Numbered from the stretch's first letter, positions 18,097-27,565 are shown. The stretch: DNA of 64,000 nucleotides from an uncultured Ignisphaera sp. (GCA_938074605.1 CALJEI010000001.1:124001-188000), one strand, 5' to 3'. Numbers and translations are program-made. The notes: generated by a model from the sequence alone, not told the origin.

Positions 18097-18321
18097 TATA
18101 GATAGAATAAACTAGTTATCCTGTCTTAAAATCTGTTTTAAACATGAAATTTGGCCCCCTCCCATCCTAGAGATGGCAGAGTTTTAACTATAATAGATTT
18201 ATACAATACTCTAAATATCATCTTTCTTTAGATTTAGAAAAGGCAATATTTCTGGTAATAGAGTAAAACATGCTATAATTTTGTATTTTAAGGTTGTCAA
18301 GAGATGTTTAAAATAAGATTT

Positions 18322-18948
18322 TCATGTTGTTGTTTCAAAAGCTTCAGGCCCCAGTGGGAGATTGTCATTAGGTCCTAATTCCCCTCTTTCTCTAAGTGTT
18401 TGTCTTGCTAGAATCCAGTATAGTAGCGCCAATGACTTTCTACCCTTATTATTACCGGGGATCACTAAATCAATTCCATCGAGTTTATTATCAGTACTTG
18501 CAAATGCTACTATTGGTATTCCTACTTTCAATGCTTCTTCTAATGGCTGCGAATCTATTCTGGGGTCTGTTAATACTATAACCTCTGGTTCGTAATACCA
18601 TTCAAGTTTTGGATTCGTTAATGTTCCGGGGATAAATCTTCCTACAACAGGTTTTGCTTTTACAAACTCAGCAAATTTTAATACTGGTTGTTTACCATAC
18701 TGTCTTGTTGCAATTACCATTATTTTTGATGGTTCATATCTACCTAGAAACCTACCCGCTACTCTCAATCTTTCATCAGTTTTCTTTATATCTAAAATAT
18801 ATAGTCCATCTGGCCTTACTCTAAATATAAATCTCTCCATATGTTTTGTACATGTATGTGTCCCTATGTGGACACCTGCCTGTAGATACATTTCTAGTGG
18901 TACTAGAAGCTCAATTTGTTGTGAAACCATTTTCTGTTCTTCTGACAC
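18322..18948 (-). CDS. rps2: Ribosomal protein S2 (uS2)
   Basis: Small-subunit protein of 208 residues. The uS2 signatures [17 protein letters not shown] at the N-terminus, the [17 protein letters not shown] stretch and the [13 protein letters not shown] segment are all present, and the archaeal length is normal. It is the last gene of the operon that begins with rps13. In many archaea rpoK and enolase lie just upstream; here rps2 directly follows rpo10 by 10 bp. Confidence 0.96.
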   Translation of the reverse strand: MSEEQKMVSQQIELLVPLEMYLQAGVHIGTHTCTKHMERFIFRVRPDGLYILDIKKTDERLRVAGRFLGRYEPSKIMVIATRQYGKQPVLKFAEFVKAKPVVGRFIPGTLTNPKLEWYYEPEVIVLTDPRIDSQPLEEALKVGIPIVAFASTDNKLDGIDLVIPGNNKGRKSLALLYWILARQTLRERGELGPNDNLPLGPEAFETTT

Positions 18949-18958
18949 TATCTCCCAC

Positions 18959-19168
18959 CTACTTCACTGTACCATATTGTATTATCTCTCTAAACAATTC
19001 AATGTGTGAAAGCATTGTTCTTCTACAACAATATCTTTCTATACCTAGTTCATCTAATACTTTTTTTGGGTCTTCCCCTCTGCTAACTCTCTTATAAAAT
19101 TCCTCCCATTTTGCACCAATTGGATAACCACATGTAAAACATCTTACTGGTATAATCAATTGTTTCAC
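18959..19168 (-). CDS. rpo10: RNA polymerase subunit Rpo10 (RpoN)
   Basis: A 69-residue zinc-binding RNA polymerase assembly subunit. The zinc ligands C10 and C13 (RCFTCG) and the double cysteine C47-C48 (YCCRRM-like YCCRRT) define the family. Its ATG overlaps the end of rps9 by 4 bp, indicating coupled translation. Confidence 0.96.
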   Translation of the reverse strand: MKQLIIPVRCFTCGYPIGAKWEEFYKRVSRGEDPKKVLDELGIERYCCRRTMLSHIELFREIIQYGTVK

Positions 19169-19644
19169 CTATAAGACTTTTGTCTAAATCTCCTAGCACT
19201 ATATCTCATCCACTTCTCTGACTCTGTTCTTCTAGGATCACCAGATATCATAGTTCTATCAAATTCCTTAAATATTTCTCTTAGTATAGGCATATTAAAG
19301 TAGACTATAACCCCTCTTGCTATTGCATTTCTAACAGCATATGCTTGCGCCATTACTCCACCACCCTCAATAGTAACATCAATATCTATAGTATTTCGCA
19401 GCTTTTCATTTAAAAGCATAAGGGGTTCCATCATTTTAAGTCTAGCTATCTCTATTGGCCATATCTCGATAGGAATACCGTTTACCCTACATTTACCACT
19501 CCCTGCTTTTATTATTGCTCGTGCAATAGCGGTCTTTCTTTTACCAACACTCATAACAATTTTTCTACCACCAACTATTTGAGAATATGCTCCTATAATC
19601 TTAGTTCCACTTCCACTTAACTCAACATGTTCCATAACTTCCAC
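19165..19644 (-). CDS. rps9: Ribosomal protein S9 (uS9)
   Basis: Small-subunit protein of 159 residues with a 25-residue N-terminal extension before the uS9 core, which begins at [12 protein letters not shown]. The [19 protein letters not shown] segment and the basic [11 protein letters not shown] tail, which reaches the P-site tRNA, are intact. It lies 3 bp after rpl13. Confidence 0.95.
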   Translation of the reverse strand: MEVMEHVELSGSGTKIIGAYSQIVGGRKIVMSVGKRKTAIARAIIKAGSGKCRVNGIPIEIWPIEIARLKMMEPLMLLNEKLRNTIDIDVTIEGGGVMAQAYAVRNAIARGVIVYFNMPILREIFKEFDRTMISGDPRRTESEKWMRYSARRFRQKSYR

Positions 19645-19647
19645 CTA

Positions 19648-20148
19648 CTACATCTCTTTCCAGCCAAGTGCTTTGGCTATCTCTAATACTCTTACTACGG
19701 TTCTCCTCTTAATATTCTTAGCATCAATATCAACTATTTTTATTAATTCTCTCCCACTAAATTCTCTAGGTATGCCAATATACGCCTTTACATTTTTAAG
19801 AAGTATAACTCTCCGCCAGTTATGCTTTGGAAGCATATTTTTAACACTACTTTTAAATATTGCAATAGGATTTCTAGGTCTTTTCATCGATTGTCTATAT
19901 GGGTTTCTATGTGTCTTTACATTAAGTAGAAGCTTATAGCTATCAATAACCATTTTTCTATTACCTGATACTACCGCTTTTTCAATATTAATTACATGAA
20001 CTTTAAAGCCCATTAATAGTAGTTTAGCTACATTACTTGCTAGACGACCTAGTAGTGCATCCTCTGCATCTACTATAATCTCCTTATTTTTTAGATTAGC
20101 TAAATAGTTATATAGCTCTTTTAAGCTTAATTCACGTACTATGCTCAT
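19648..20148 (-). CDS. rpl13: Ribosomal protein L13 (uL13)
   Basis: Large-subunit protein of 166 residues. DAEDALLGRLASNVAKLL, the VINIEKAVVSGNR strand and the MLPKHNWRR motif are characteristic. A 20-residue N-terminal extension precedes the core. Its start overlaps rpl18e by 4 bp (ATGA). Confidence 0.95.
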   Translation of the reverse strand: MSIVRELSLKELYNYLANLKNKEIIVDAEDALLGRLASNVAKLLLMGFKVHVINIEKAVVSGNRKMVIDSYKLLLNVKTHRNPYRQSMKRPRNPIAIFKSSVKNMLPKHNWRRVILLKNVKAYIGIPREFSGRELIKIVDIDAKNIKRRTVVRVLEIAKALGWKEM

Positions 20149-20522
20149 ATAATCACCTTAAACCTACCCCCCTTATGATTTTCATTTAAAAACTCCACTA
20201 TATGCATAACTCTACCTCCTACACTTTTCACCTTCTCAGCAGCTTGCTTTGAGAATGCCATAGCAACTATAGTAACTCTATGGTCTATAGAGCCTGCTCC
20301 CAAGACCTTACCGGGGACTATAATTATATCGCCATCCTTTGAATATCTGTTTATCTTACTTATATTAACTGCTATTCTTTTCCTTCTTGGCTTTTCAAGA
20401 AGTTCTGCTACATACCTCCATATTCGAGCATTATTATTTCTAGACGCCTTCCTCAGTATTCTAATGCTCTTTCTCCAGATGTAATTTGTAGGCCCAGTAC
20501 GCCTCATCTCTATCCACTCCAC
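20145..20522 (-). CDS. rpl18e: Ribosomal protein L18e (eL18)
   Basis: Archaeal/eukaryotic large-subunit protein of 125 residues. VNISKINRYSKDGDIIIVPGKVLGAG-type sequence and the VTIVAMAFSKQAAEK motif identify it. The gene overlaps the end of rpo3 by 13 bp. Confidence 0.95.
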   Translation of the reverse strand: MEWIEMRRTGPTNYIWRKSIRILRKASRNNNARIWRYVAELLEKPRRKRIAVNISKINRYSKDGDIIIVPGKVLGAGSIDHRVTIVAMAFSKQAAEKVKSVGGRVMHIVEFLNENHKGGRFKVII

Positions 20523-21352
20523 TGCATAATTAATTTAGAAATTGTTTTAAGTTCATTTAAAAGAATTTCAATAGATTTGCGTACTATGGTTTCTGGATTT
20601 AGCGAGCCACTACTCTCTATCCTAACTATATTTTTATCTTCATCAATTGCTATATCTATTGCTTTTAATGGACATGAGTATACGCACTGCCAACATATTA
20701 TACAGTTATATAGGTTATCGATAGTAAGCCTCCCTCCATCTATCTTTAAAACCTTCTTTGGACACACTTCAATACACTTTCCACATAGATTACATAGAGA
20801 ATTGTTTATTGATATATTTGGTACATGTCTAACAATAGCTACAGTAGCTGGACTCCATTTAGCGTGTTCAAGACCTCTACCTATTCTTGCCCTAAGCTCT
20901 AAGGAAATCTTTTGACCAGGTGCCAGAATGACTATAGGTATGTTATCATGTACTGGTCTAACATATGGATCCTCAGACTTTATGTTACTTGAATATATAG
21001 TTACTTCACTATTACTTGCCTCAGCCTCTAGTAACATATGGATATAACATTTCTCACAAATTTCTGCAGGAGGTTTTTCTTCTGATTCACTACACTTGCT
21101 ACATACTTCAAGATCTACATCCCCCAATTTATTTAGAGAATCTTCACTTGTTAGAGGAATCATACCGAGTCTATGTGCCAGAATTTCATCAAACATAGCT
21201 GATGTATTCACAATAACCATAACTTCGTCAATAGCATATGTTGGTACCTTAGCTAGAGAGTATCTCCGTATAACATTTAGTAAAGGTAGAGGGATGCCTT
21301 CCACTAAAAACTCTATTCTTTCATTATCCAATTTAAGTAGAGTTAATTCCAT
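20510..21352 (-). CDS. rpo3: RNA polymerase subunit Rpo3 (RpoD) with two Fe-S cluster motifs
   Basis: Alpha-like RNA polymerase subunit of 280 residues that dimerises with Rpo11 for enzyme assembly. The N-terminal alpha-type domain has PLPLLNVIRRYSLAKVPTYAIDEV. Inserted after it is a ferredoxin-like domain with two complete cysteine sets: C187, C190, C193, C197 and C217, C220, C223, C227, so two [4Fe-4S] clusters can be predicted. A further CxxC pair (C84/C87 with C99/C102) may bind zinc. Some archaeal Rpo3 proteins keep one or no cluster, so the full set is worth noting. Confidence 0.95.
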   Translation of the reverse strand: MELTLLKLDNERIEFLVEGIPLPLLNVIRRYSLAKVPTYAIDEVMVIVNTSAMFDEILAHRLGMIPLTSEDSLNKLGDVDLEVCSKCSESEEKPPAEICEKCYIHMLLEAEASNSEVTIYSSNIKSEDPYVRPVHDNIPIVILAPGQKISLELRARIGRGLEHAKWSPATVAIVRHVPNISINNSLCNLCGKCIEVCPKKVLKIDGGRLTIDNLYNCIICWQCVYSCPLKAIDIAIDEDKNIVRIESSGSLNPETIVRKSIEILLNELKTISKLIMQWSG

Positions 21353-21357
21353 TTACT

Positions 21358-21768
21358 CTACACCCTTCTACCACGTCTGCCACCAGGCCTTCTAGTAGTA
21401 TCATGTGGCACAGGTGTTACATCCTCTATACGGCCAATTATAAATCCAGCCCTTGCTAAAGCTCTTATAGCAGCTTGTGCACCAGGACCAGGTATCTTTG
21501 GCCCATGCCCCCCAGGGGCTCGCACCTTAATATGTATTGCCGTTACACCTTTTTCAATCGACTCTTGGGCAACCTTATAAGCAACCATCATTGCTGCATA
21601 TGGGCTTGGCTTCTCTCTATCAGCTCTTACAACCATACCTCCAGAACCCCTAGCAACAGTTTCTGCCCCACTTAGATCAGTTACGTGAATTATTGTATTG
21701 TTAAATGATGCATATATATGGGCTATACCCCATTTAAGTTCTCTAGCTGCAAATGACATTATATCCAC
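21358..21768 (-). CDS. rps11: Ribosomal protein S11 (uS11)
   Basis: Platform protein of the small subunit, 136 residues. [21 protein letters not shown], the [24 protein letters not shown] core and the basic [11 protein letters not shown] tail are diagnostic. It lies between rps4 and rpo3 in the conserved archaeal order with spacing below 10 bp. Confidence 0.97.
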   Translation of the reverse strand: MDIMSFAARELKWGIAHIYASFNNTIIHVTDLSGAETVARGSGGMVVRADREKPSPYAAMMVAYKVAQESIEKGVTAIHIKVRAPGGHGPKIPGPGAQAAIRALARAGFIIGRIEDVTPVPHDTTRRPGGRRGRRV

Positions 21769-21776
21769 CTCATATG

Positions 21777-22289
21777 CTATGCTTCCTCTGCTCCTCTACT
21801 TTTTAATAAAGGTGATGTTGGATATAGAGATATATGAGGCTCTTCATCCCTTGTAACTATGTGTCCTGGTGATGTAACCCTCCTACCTTTAATTGCTATA
21901 TGGCCATGTACTATCATCTGTCTCGCTTGATGAATTGTCTTTGCAAGCCCTTTCTTCCACACTATTGTCTGTAGTCTCCTCTCTAAAACACTCTCAACCG
22001 TAATATTGAGAATATCATTTATCTCTGCTGCAGCTATATTTATCAACCCCAATCTATATAGCTTTAGAGAAAGCTGTTGAAGCTGCTTTATCCGCTCATC
22101 CTCTGGGAGAGCTAATAGTGACCTAGCCCTATGTTTTACTCTTCTTAGCAAGGTTTCAGCAATCCATAGTTCTCGCTTATTCCTAAGTCCATACATCCCT
22201 ACTAGCTCCATCTCCCTCTGTAACCGTGTCTTAATCCATGGATGTCCAGGTGATTCCCACTTTCTACGCGGCTTCTTTGGATCGCCCAT
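21777..22289 (-). CDS. rps4: Ribosomal protein S4 (uS4)
   Basis: Primary 16S rRNA-binding protein of 170 residues. The N-terminus [14 protein letters not shown] is the archaeal/eukaryotic form, and the S4 RNA-binding domain [31 protein letters not shown] is at about residues 100-132. Eleven bp separate it from rps13. Confidence 0.97.
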   Translation of the reverse strand: MGDPKKPRRKWESPGHPWIKTRLQREMELVGMYGLRNKRELWIAETLLRRVKHRARSLLALPEDERIKQLQQLSLKLYRLGLINIAAAEINDILNITVESVLERRLQTIVWKKGLAKTIHQARQMIVHGHIAIKGRRVTSPGHIVTRDEEPHISLYPTSPLLKSRGAEEA

Positions 22290-22300
22290 GTTGCTATCCC

Positions 22301-22762
22301 TTATTTCTGTTGTTGAGCCTTCTTTCTCTGTACACCTACAATAGGTCCAAGTCTTCCAGTTGTATGTGTCTTCTGACCTCTAACCTTGTATCCCTGTGAG
22401 TGTCTTATACCTCGCCAGCTCCTAATTCTAATTTCCCTATTTATATCCTCCCTAACATAGTATATAAGATCAGAGCTAACAAGATGTATATCTCTACCTG
22501 TTTCATAGTCTTTTCTTCTATTTAAAACCCATGAAGGAAATCCAAACCTTTTAGGCTCTTTAATTATTTCCTCAATTCTCATCACATCTTCATCACTTAA
22601 GTACCCCACTAACATACTTGGATTTAAGTTAAGCACTCTACATATTCCCATAGCTAAATTGTAGCCCACCCCTTTAATCCTTGCAAGTCCCCAAGCTATC
22701 GTTAGCTCACCAGGTATATCAGTCTCTGCTATTCTAACTATATGCCTGTATTCCATAGCCAT
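22301..22762 (-). CDS. rps13: Ribosomal protein S13 (uS13)
   Basis: Small-subunit head protein of about 153 residues, first gene of the operon. [25 protein letters not shown] near the C-terminus is the uS13 signature. Three ATGs lie close together (22768, 22762, 22756). The purine motif AGGGAG directly abuts the first but is 7 nt from the second, so I chose 22762. Confidence 0.95.
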   Translation of the reverse strand: MAMEYRHIVRIAETDIPGELTIAWGLARIKGVGYNLAMGICRVLNLNPSMLVGYLSDEDVMRIEEIIKEPKRFGFPSWVLNRRKDYETGRDIHLVSSDLIYYVREDINREIRIRSWRGIRHSQGYKVRGQKTHTTGRLGPIVGVQRKKAQQQK

Positions 22763-22830
22763 ATTCATACTCCCTATAGCATAACTATAATTATTACCTA
22801 TTAGTTACAATAATAAGTATACTTGAAGCA

Positions 22831-22840
22831 GTTTTTAAGC
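22831..22840 (-). promoter_or_regulatory. Likely TATA box for the rps13 ribosomal operon
   Basis: GCTTAAAAAC on the minus strand, about 70 nt before the rps13 ATG. It predicts a leader of about 45 nt carrying the AGGGAG ribosome-binding motif. It would drive the nine-gene operon ending with rps2. Confidence 0.45.
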
Positions 22841-22913
22841 TAAAAAGCTTCCATTATACATGAAATTCATATCCATCTTCATCCCCACCCTGGAGTACGC
22901 AAAATAAACTATT

Positions 22914-23123
22914 TTAGGAACCATGTTCTTGTTCTTGAACCCATTTTGAATACTTTTCTATTACACCATATATTCCTAAAACAAGGCCAATTATAGATAT
23001 AGTGTATACTATAATTAGTAGAATTAAATTGGGTTCTAGTATCCTTATAACCATTAGAAAGGGTATCAGAAATGCTATGAATAAAAGCGTTCCACCAATA
23101 GTAATATACGGCATCCTACCCAT
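22914..23123 (-). CDS. Small two-helix membrane protein at the end of the ABC transporter operon
   Basis: I do not recognise this 69-residue protein. Two hydrophobic segments (about residues 7-28 and 32-53) are followed by a short charged tail, YSKWVQEQEH. Its ATG overlaps the end of the ABC ATPase gene by 8 bp, so it is translated from the same mRNA as the transporter. It might be an accessory subunit, but no function is shown by sequence. Confidence 0.7.
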   Translation of the reverse strand: MGRMPYITIGGTLLFIAFLIPFLMVIRILEPNLILLIIVYTISIIGLVLGIYGVIEKYSKWVQEQEHGS

Positions 23124-24114
23124 ATAGCCAGCACTTTACGGTATGTGTTCCATCAACTTCTATTACAGGGGGCTCTTCTCTTCTACAAATATCCATTGCA
23201 TAAGGACATCTAGGATGAAACCTACAGCCAGGAGGAGGATTCAATAAACTAGGAGGCTCACCTGGAGGTATCTCTCTAAATAAGGTTCTGTTCCTTGGAT
23301 CAGGATCTGGTATTGCTTTTATTAATGATTGTGTGTAGGGGTGTAGTGGTTTAGATAATACTTTATATGTTTGTGCCATTTCTACTATATGCCCTGCATA
23401 CATAACTGCAATCTTATCTGAGAAGTATTTTGTAGTTGAAAGATCATGGGTTATATACATTATACTTAAGTTATATTTCTTTTGAAGTTCTCGAAATAGT
23501 GTAAGTATTTCTATTCTAACAGAGGCATCAAGCATAGATACAGGCTCATCAGCTACAATCAATTTAGGTCTTAAGATTAGAGCTCTAGCAATTACAACAC
23601 GCTGCTGCTGTCCTCCACTTAACATATGGGGATATTTATTTATAAAATCTTCTACTGGTATCAGTTTTACTTCTTCAAGAACTTCCCGTACCTTGTATAT
23701 TCTTTCACTTTTCTTTATCCCATGTATAATTAAGGGTTCTTCAAGTATCTGCCTAATATTCATAAATGGTGGTAGTGCTCCATAGGGATCCTGCTGAACG
23801 TAGCCTAATTCTCTCCTATACCACTTAATTTCCTTTCCTTTAATAAATGTTATATCCTTACCATCATATATGATTCTTCCTTTTGTAGGTTGATGGATCT
23901 TTAGTATAGTTTTACCAAGTGTTGTCTTACCTGAACCACTTTCACCAACGATTGCAAGAATTCTGCCTCTTTCCAAATCGAAGCTAACATCATCTAATGC
24001 TCTTATATATCCTGATACTGTTAAGAATTTTCTTATAGGATGCCATACACAGAGCTTTCTAACACATAAAAGATCACTAGGATTACATGACTTAATGTCT
24101 TCACCCTTTTGCAT
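23116..24114 (-). CDS. Opp/Dpp-type ABC transporter ATP-binding protein (DppF/OppF-like)
   Basis: Cytoplasmic ATPase of 332 residues powering uptake of an oligosaccharide or peptide. Walker A GESGSGKTTL, signature LSGGQQQRV and Walker B LIVADEPVSMLD are intact. The C-terminal extension with RFHPRCPYAMDIC is the oligopeptide/dipeptide transporter domain with cysteines that bind an Fe-S cluster in some homologues. A 104-bp stretch of this extension is identical to the next ATPase gene (see repeat entries). It overlaps that gene by 14 bp. Confidence 0.93.
   Translation of the reverse strand: MQKGEDIKSCNPSDLLCVRKLCVWHPIRKFLTVSGYIRALDDVSFDLERGRILAIVGESGSGKTTLGKTILKIHQPTKGRIIYDGKDITFIKGKEIKWYRRELGYVQQDPYGALPPFMNIRQILEEPLIIHGIKKSERIYKVREVLEEVKLIPVEDFINKYPHMLSGGQQQRVVIARALILRPKLIVADEPVSMLDASVRIEILTLFRELQKKYNLSIMYITHDLSTTKYFSDKIAVMYAGHIVEMAQTYKVLSKPLHPYTQSLIKAIPDPDPRNRTLFREIPPGEPPSLLNPPPGCRFHPRCPYAMDICRREEPPVIEVDGTHTVKCWLYG
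23163..23266 (-). repeat. 104-bp direct repeat, copy 1 (inside the second ATPase gene)
   Basis: Bases 23163-23266 are identical, base for base, to 24154-24257. The flanking bases differ on both sides. The repeat encodes the same stretch (PGEPPSLLNPPPGC through the DICRREEPPV end) in both ATPases. Confidence 0.95.
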
Positions 24115-25066
24115 ATAGCCAACACCTTACATAGCTATTTCTTTCTATATATGTTACAGGGGGCTCTTCTCTTCTACAAATATCCATTGCATAAGGACAT
24201 CTAGGATGAAACCTACAGCCAGGAGGAGGATTCAATAAACTAGGAGGCTCACCTGGAATAAATCTAACATTCCTATCTTCTCTAAGAGTTGGCACACTAG
24301 AAAGTAGTAGTTGTGAATATGGGTGCTGAGGCTCTCTATAGAATTTTTCTGCATAGCTATACTCAACTATTTGACCTGCATACATAACTGCAACCTTATC
24401 TGAAATTTCACTTGATAAAGCAATGTCATGTGTTATAAATACGTAGCTGATCTTTCTATCAGTTTTTATTTTCTTTAGCAAGTTCATGATATTTGCCTGT
24501 GTAAGAACATCCAATGCAGATGTAGGTTCATCTAATATAACTATAGAGGGCTGGGTTATTAAGGCCATTGCTATAACTACTCTCTGCTTCATACCTCCAG
24601 ATAACTCAAACGGATATCTATCTATAAACTCCTGTGATATCCCAACAAATTTTAGCATTTCTTTAGCTTTATCTAAAGCTTCATTCTTACTCATATTTTT
24701 GTGAATTATTAAAGGCTCAGCCAGCTGCTCACCTATCTTTATCACTGGATTCAATGCATTCATTGAGGCTTGAGGAACAATTGATACTTTGTTCCATCTA
24801 ATTCTACTATTAAACTCATCATCGCTAAGCTTCATCACATCTTCCCCATCTATATATATGTTTCCCTCAAATCTATGGACATTTTTAGGAAGTAGCCGTA
24901 GTAATGCCCTTGCAAGTGAACTTTTACCACTACCTGACTCACCAATAACAGATAATGATTCATTACCATATAGGTCGAGGAATACACCATCGACGGCTTT
25001 AACCAGACCTGCCCTAACCCTATAGTAGAGATACAGTTCCTTAATACTAAGTGCTACCTCCACCAA
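24101..25066 (-). CDS. Opp/Dpp-type ABC transporter ATP-binding protein (DppD/OppD-like)
   Basis: Second ATPase of the transporter, 321 residues. Walker A GESGSGKSSL, signature LSGGMKQRV and Walker B IVILDEPTSALD are intact, and the C-terminal oligopeptide-transporter extension with two conserved cysteines is present. It starts 1 bp after the permease gene. It and the neighbouring ATPase would form the heterodimeric motor of one importer. Confidence 0.93.
   Translation of the reverse strand: MVEVALSIKELYLYYRVRAGLVKAVDGVFLDLYGNESLSVIGESGSGKSSLARALLRLLPKNVHRFEGNIYIDGEDVMKLSDDEFNSRIRWNKVSIVPQASMNALNPVIKIGEQLAEPLIIHKNMSKNEALDKAKEMLKFVGISQEFIDRYPFELSGGMKQRVVIAMALITQPSIVILDEPTSALDVLTQANIMNLLKKIKTDRKISYVFITHDIALSSEISDKVAVMYAGQIVEYSYAEKFYREPQHPYSQLLLSSVPTLREDRNVRFIPGEPPSLLNPPPGCRFHPRCPYAMDICRREEPPVTYIERNSYVRCWLYAKG
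24154..24257 (-). repeat. 104-bp direct repeat, copy 2 (inside the first ATPase gene)
   Basis: Exact copy of 23163-23266, 991 bp away, in the corresponding region of the paralogous ATPase. Synonymous sites are identical too, unlike the rest of the two genes, which points to recent gene conversion. Confidence 0.95.
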
Positions 25067-25067
25067 T

Positions 25068-26477
25068 TTACATCTCCCTTAACCTAGGATTGAATATTTT
25101 ATCTAGTGCAAGTCCCAGCATGGCAAATCCTAATGCTGTAAGTAATAGTAGTAGTGATGGCTGTAGAATCCAGTAGTAGTAGCCTTTATAAAGTGCTGCT
25201 TCTCTTGCTGCATCCTCTAATACTCTACCCCATGTGACAGCCTGTGGGTCACCTACACCAAGTAATGCTAGTGCCGCCTCTAAAAATACAAAATCAGGTA
25301 CTGAAAGAACTATTGTAGGTATTATTGTAGGTAGTATTTTCGGTATCATATACCTGAAAACAATTCTAAAGCTACTAGTACCATAAGCTATAGCAGCCTC
25401 TATATACGGTATTTCTTTTATTTGAAGGAATATTGCTCGATAATTCTTTACACCTGATCCAAAAATACTTAAAAGTATGACCACTCCCAATAGCATCCAT
25501 ATTGTTATCTTGTAAAGGTATGATATCATTAGCAGTATTGGTAAGAATGGTAACACCATAAATATTTCAGTAACTCTCTGAACAATAAAATCAAAGCCTC
25601 TTCCATACCAAGCACTTATAGCTGCAATAAACATTTGGGCAAAGGTTATGGTTACTGATGCTACTAGGCCAAAGGCTAACGCTATTGGTGTTCCCCATAT
25701 GAGTGCTAAAGCTAAATCACGTCTTCTATGATCAGTACCTGCAGCTCCATACACCTTTCCATATACTACTAACTTAGCATCTATCTGAACTCTATTCAAA
25801 TCTTCTTCTCCTATTAACACATCTATTATAGTTCTATACTCACCTTTAGACACTTCAACAGTATTTCGATTAAGTATAGATGAATCCTCTTTAGCAAATA
25901 GTGCTATATCGACACTAACATCGTAGTTAGGTCGTGAACCTAACCTATTTATAAGGTTTGTATAAAACCTTTTAAGAAATTCTTCGTCACTTGAGATGTA
26001 GTATGCTTCATATCCTCTTAGCACTCTTCTACCTATTACATATTCTATTTCACCAGGCTTTATCCATGTTATCTGAACTGTGAATTGTTTGGTGGTATTT
26101 GAATATAGTCTTAGAATTATTTCATTTGGAAAGTCATCATATATATAGCTGAATGTGAATAGAAGCCTTAAAATATACTTCCCACTTGAAACAGGAATTA
26201 TAGTCTTATTTACATTTAAATCTATTCTTCGGCTATCTAGAACTATGGTTTCAGGAAGCTTTCTATGGGAGAAGATATTTACCCAACTGGGCATTGCATT
26301 CTTGGGTAAATCCTCCCAAGGCTCGATTGAATTCCACTTCCTTACAACTTCTCCATATGGTACTGTAATTATTGCGTATAGTGATAATATAATCAGAGAG
26401 GTTATTATTATAATGCCAATCAGAGCTGATTTATACATCAAAAGTTCTCTGAATAATGCTTTTACTCGTCTCATCAT
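25068..26477 (-). CDS. ABC transporter permease, DppC/OppC type with a large external insertion
   Basis: Membrane permease of 469 residues, longer than the usual 280-320. A first helix (about residues 18-39) is followed by roughly 210 hydrophilic residues rich in beta-strand patterns, then the family's GTDHRRRDLA motif and five helices with the EAA-type loop (EAAIAYGTSSFRIVFRYMIP). The insertion should lie outside the cell and could help capture substrate, since no separate binding protein is encoded nearby. It overlaps the partner permease by 4 bp. Confidence 0.9.
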   Translation of the reverse strand: MMRRVKALFRELLMYKSALIGIIIITSLIILSLYAIITVPYGEVVRKWNSIEPWEDLPKNAMPSWVNIFSHRKLPETIVLDSRRIDLNVNKTIIPVSSGKYILRLLFTFSYIYDDFPNEIILRLYSNTTKQFTVQITWIKPGEIEYVIGRRVLRGYEAYYISSDEEFLKRFYTNLINRLGSRPNYDVSVDIALFAKEDSSILNRNTVEVSKGEYRTIIDVLIGEEDLNRVQIDAKLVVYGKVYGAAGTDHRRRDLALALIWGTPIALAFGLVASVTITFAQMFIAAISAWYGRGFDFIVQRVTEIFMVLPFLPILLMISYLYKITIWMLLGVVILLSIFGSGVKNYRAIFLQIKEIPYIEAAIAYGTSSFRIVFRYMIPKILPTIIPTIVLSVPDFVFLEAALALLGVGDPQAVTWGRVLEDAAREAALYKGYYYWILQPSLLLLLTALGFAMLGLALDKIFNPRLREM

Positions 26478-27565
26478 GTACTTACACCTCCTATCTTAAT
26501 CCTAGGGTCTATCAATACATATATTATGTCTAGTAAAAGTACTGTAATTGCAAGTAGATATGCATAGATTGTTACTATACCTATGAGGACTGGCGAATCA
26601 TTGTTTGCTATAGCCATCCATATCAGTGTACCTATACCCGGCCAGTTGAATATGTTTTCAGTAATTATAGCTCCCATCCATGATGAGATTAATAGCAGTG
26701 CTAATTGTGTAACTATTGGTGGTAGTGTTGGTCTGAGTATGTATCTCCTTTCTATTTCTCTAGCTGGTACTCCTTTTGCTTTCGCTAATTCTACATAATC
26801 TTCAGATGAGAACATGAGGAAGAATGTTCTCATGGAATATGTATTTATTGAAAAGTATGCTATAAACCATGACATCATAGGAAGTATCATGTGTTTTAAC
26901 ACACTTAATGCATAAAGTAGAGGATGTTCTGGAGGTGGAGCATCTACAAGCCCACCATAGGGCAGTATCCCAAGCCATGACGCGAAAATCATTATTAAGA
27001 AGAGTCCATAGAACCAGCCTGGCATAGAGGATAGAGGAGAAAGCATTACTATAATTCTATCGATCTTACTTCCATATCGTCTAGAAAGGTATAGCCCTGT
27101 AGCTAGACTTGAGAAGAATAGCATAATCTGTATAGTGGTGAATAAAAGTATTGAAGCAGGAAGTCTTTCAAGTACTATAATTCTTACTTGTTTAGAGCCA
27201 CTTGCACTTGTTATCCTAATAGCTCTTCCAAGATTTAGTGTTAGTGCATCTATAAGATAATTAAAGCTTCTATATATGAATGGTTTATCGAGACCTACCC
27301 TCTTTATCTCTAATTCAATTACTTCCCGTGCTATCGACTCAATAACACTTTTATTTAGACCTCTATATGCAGGGTTATTTCTAATTGCTTCATACACACT
27401 AAATTGAATTTCACTTTTTATTATTTCATCAACAAATCCCCCCATATTAGCAATGATGATAACAATATATATTGCTATAATGGTAGTCGCTAAAATTGCT
27501 ATACCTCTAACCAAAAGATATTTTCCTAATCTTTTTAAAGTAGCATATTTAGTTGCTGCTACCAT
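26474..27565 (-). CDS. ABC transporter permease, DppB/OppB type
   Basis: Membrane permease of 363 residues and first gene of the operon. It has an N-terminal helix, an extracytoplasmic segment of about 70 residues and five further helices, with the EAA loop ELAKAKGVPAREIERRYILRPTLPP. AGGGTAAG lies 8 nt before the ATG. The neighbouring GH20 gene on the other strand suggests the imported substrate is an amino-sugar oligosaccharide, although these families are often named for peptides. Confidence 0.92.
   Translation of the reverse strand: MVAATKYATLKRLGKYLLVRGIAILATTIIAIYIVIIIANMGGFVDEIIKSEIQFSVYEAIRNNPAYRGLNKSVIESIAREVIELEIKRVGLDKPFIYRSFNYLIDALTLNLGRAIRITSASGSKQVRIIVLERLPASILLFTTIQIMLFFSSLATGLYLSRRYGSKIDRIIVMLSPLSSMPGWFYGLFLIMIFASWLGILPYGGLVDAPPPEHPLLYALSVLKHMILPMMSWFIAYFSINTYSMRTFFLMFSSEDYVELAKAKGVPAREIERRYILRPTLPPIVTQLALLLISSWMGAIITENIFNWPGIGTLIWMAIANNDSPVLIGIVTIYAYLLAITVLLLDIIYVLIDPRIKIGGVST

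Noticed and set aside
18145-18180. GC-rich pyrimidine stretch between rps2 and the mevalonate kinase-like gene
   Set aside because: No box motifs, hairpin or cloverleaf could be formed with confidence.
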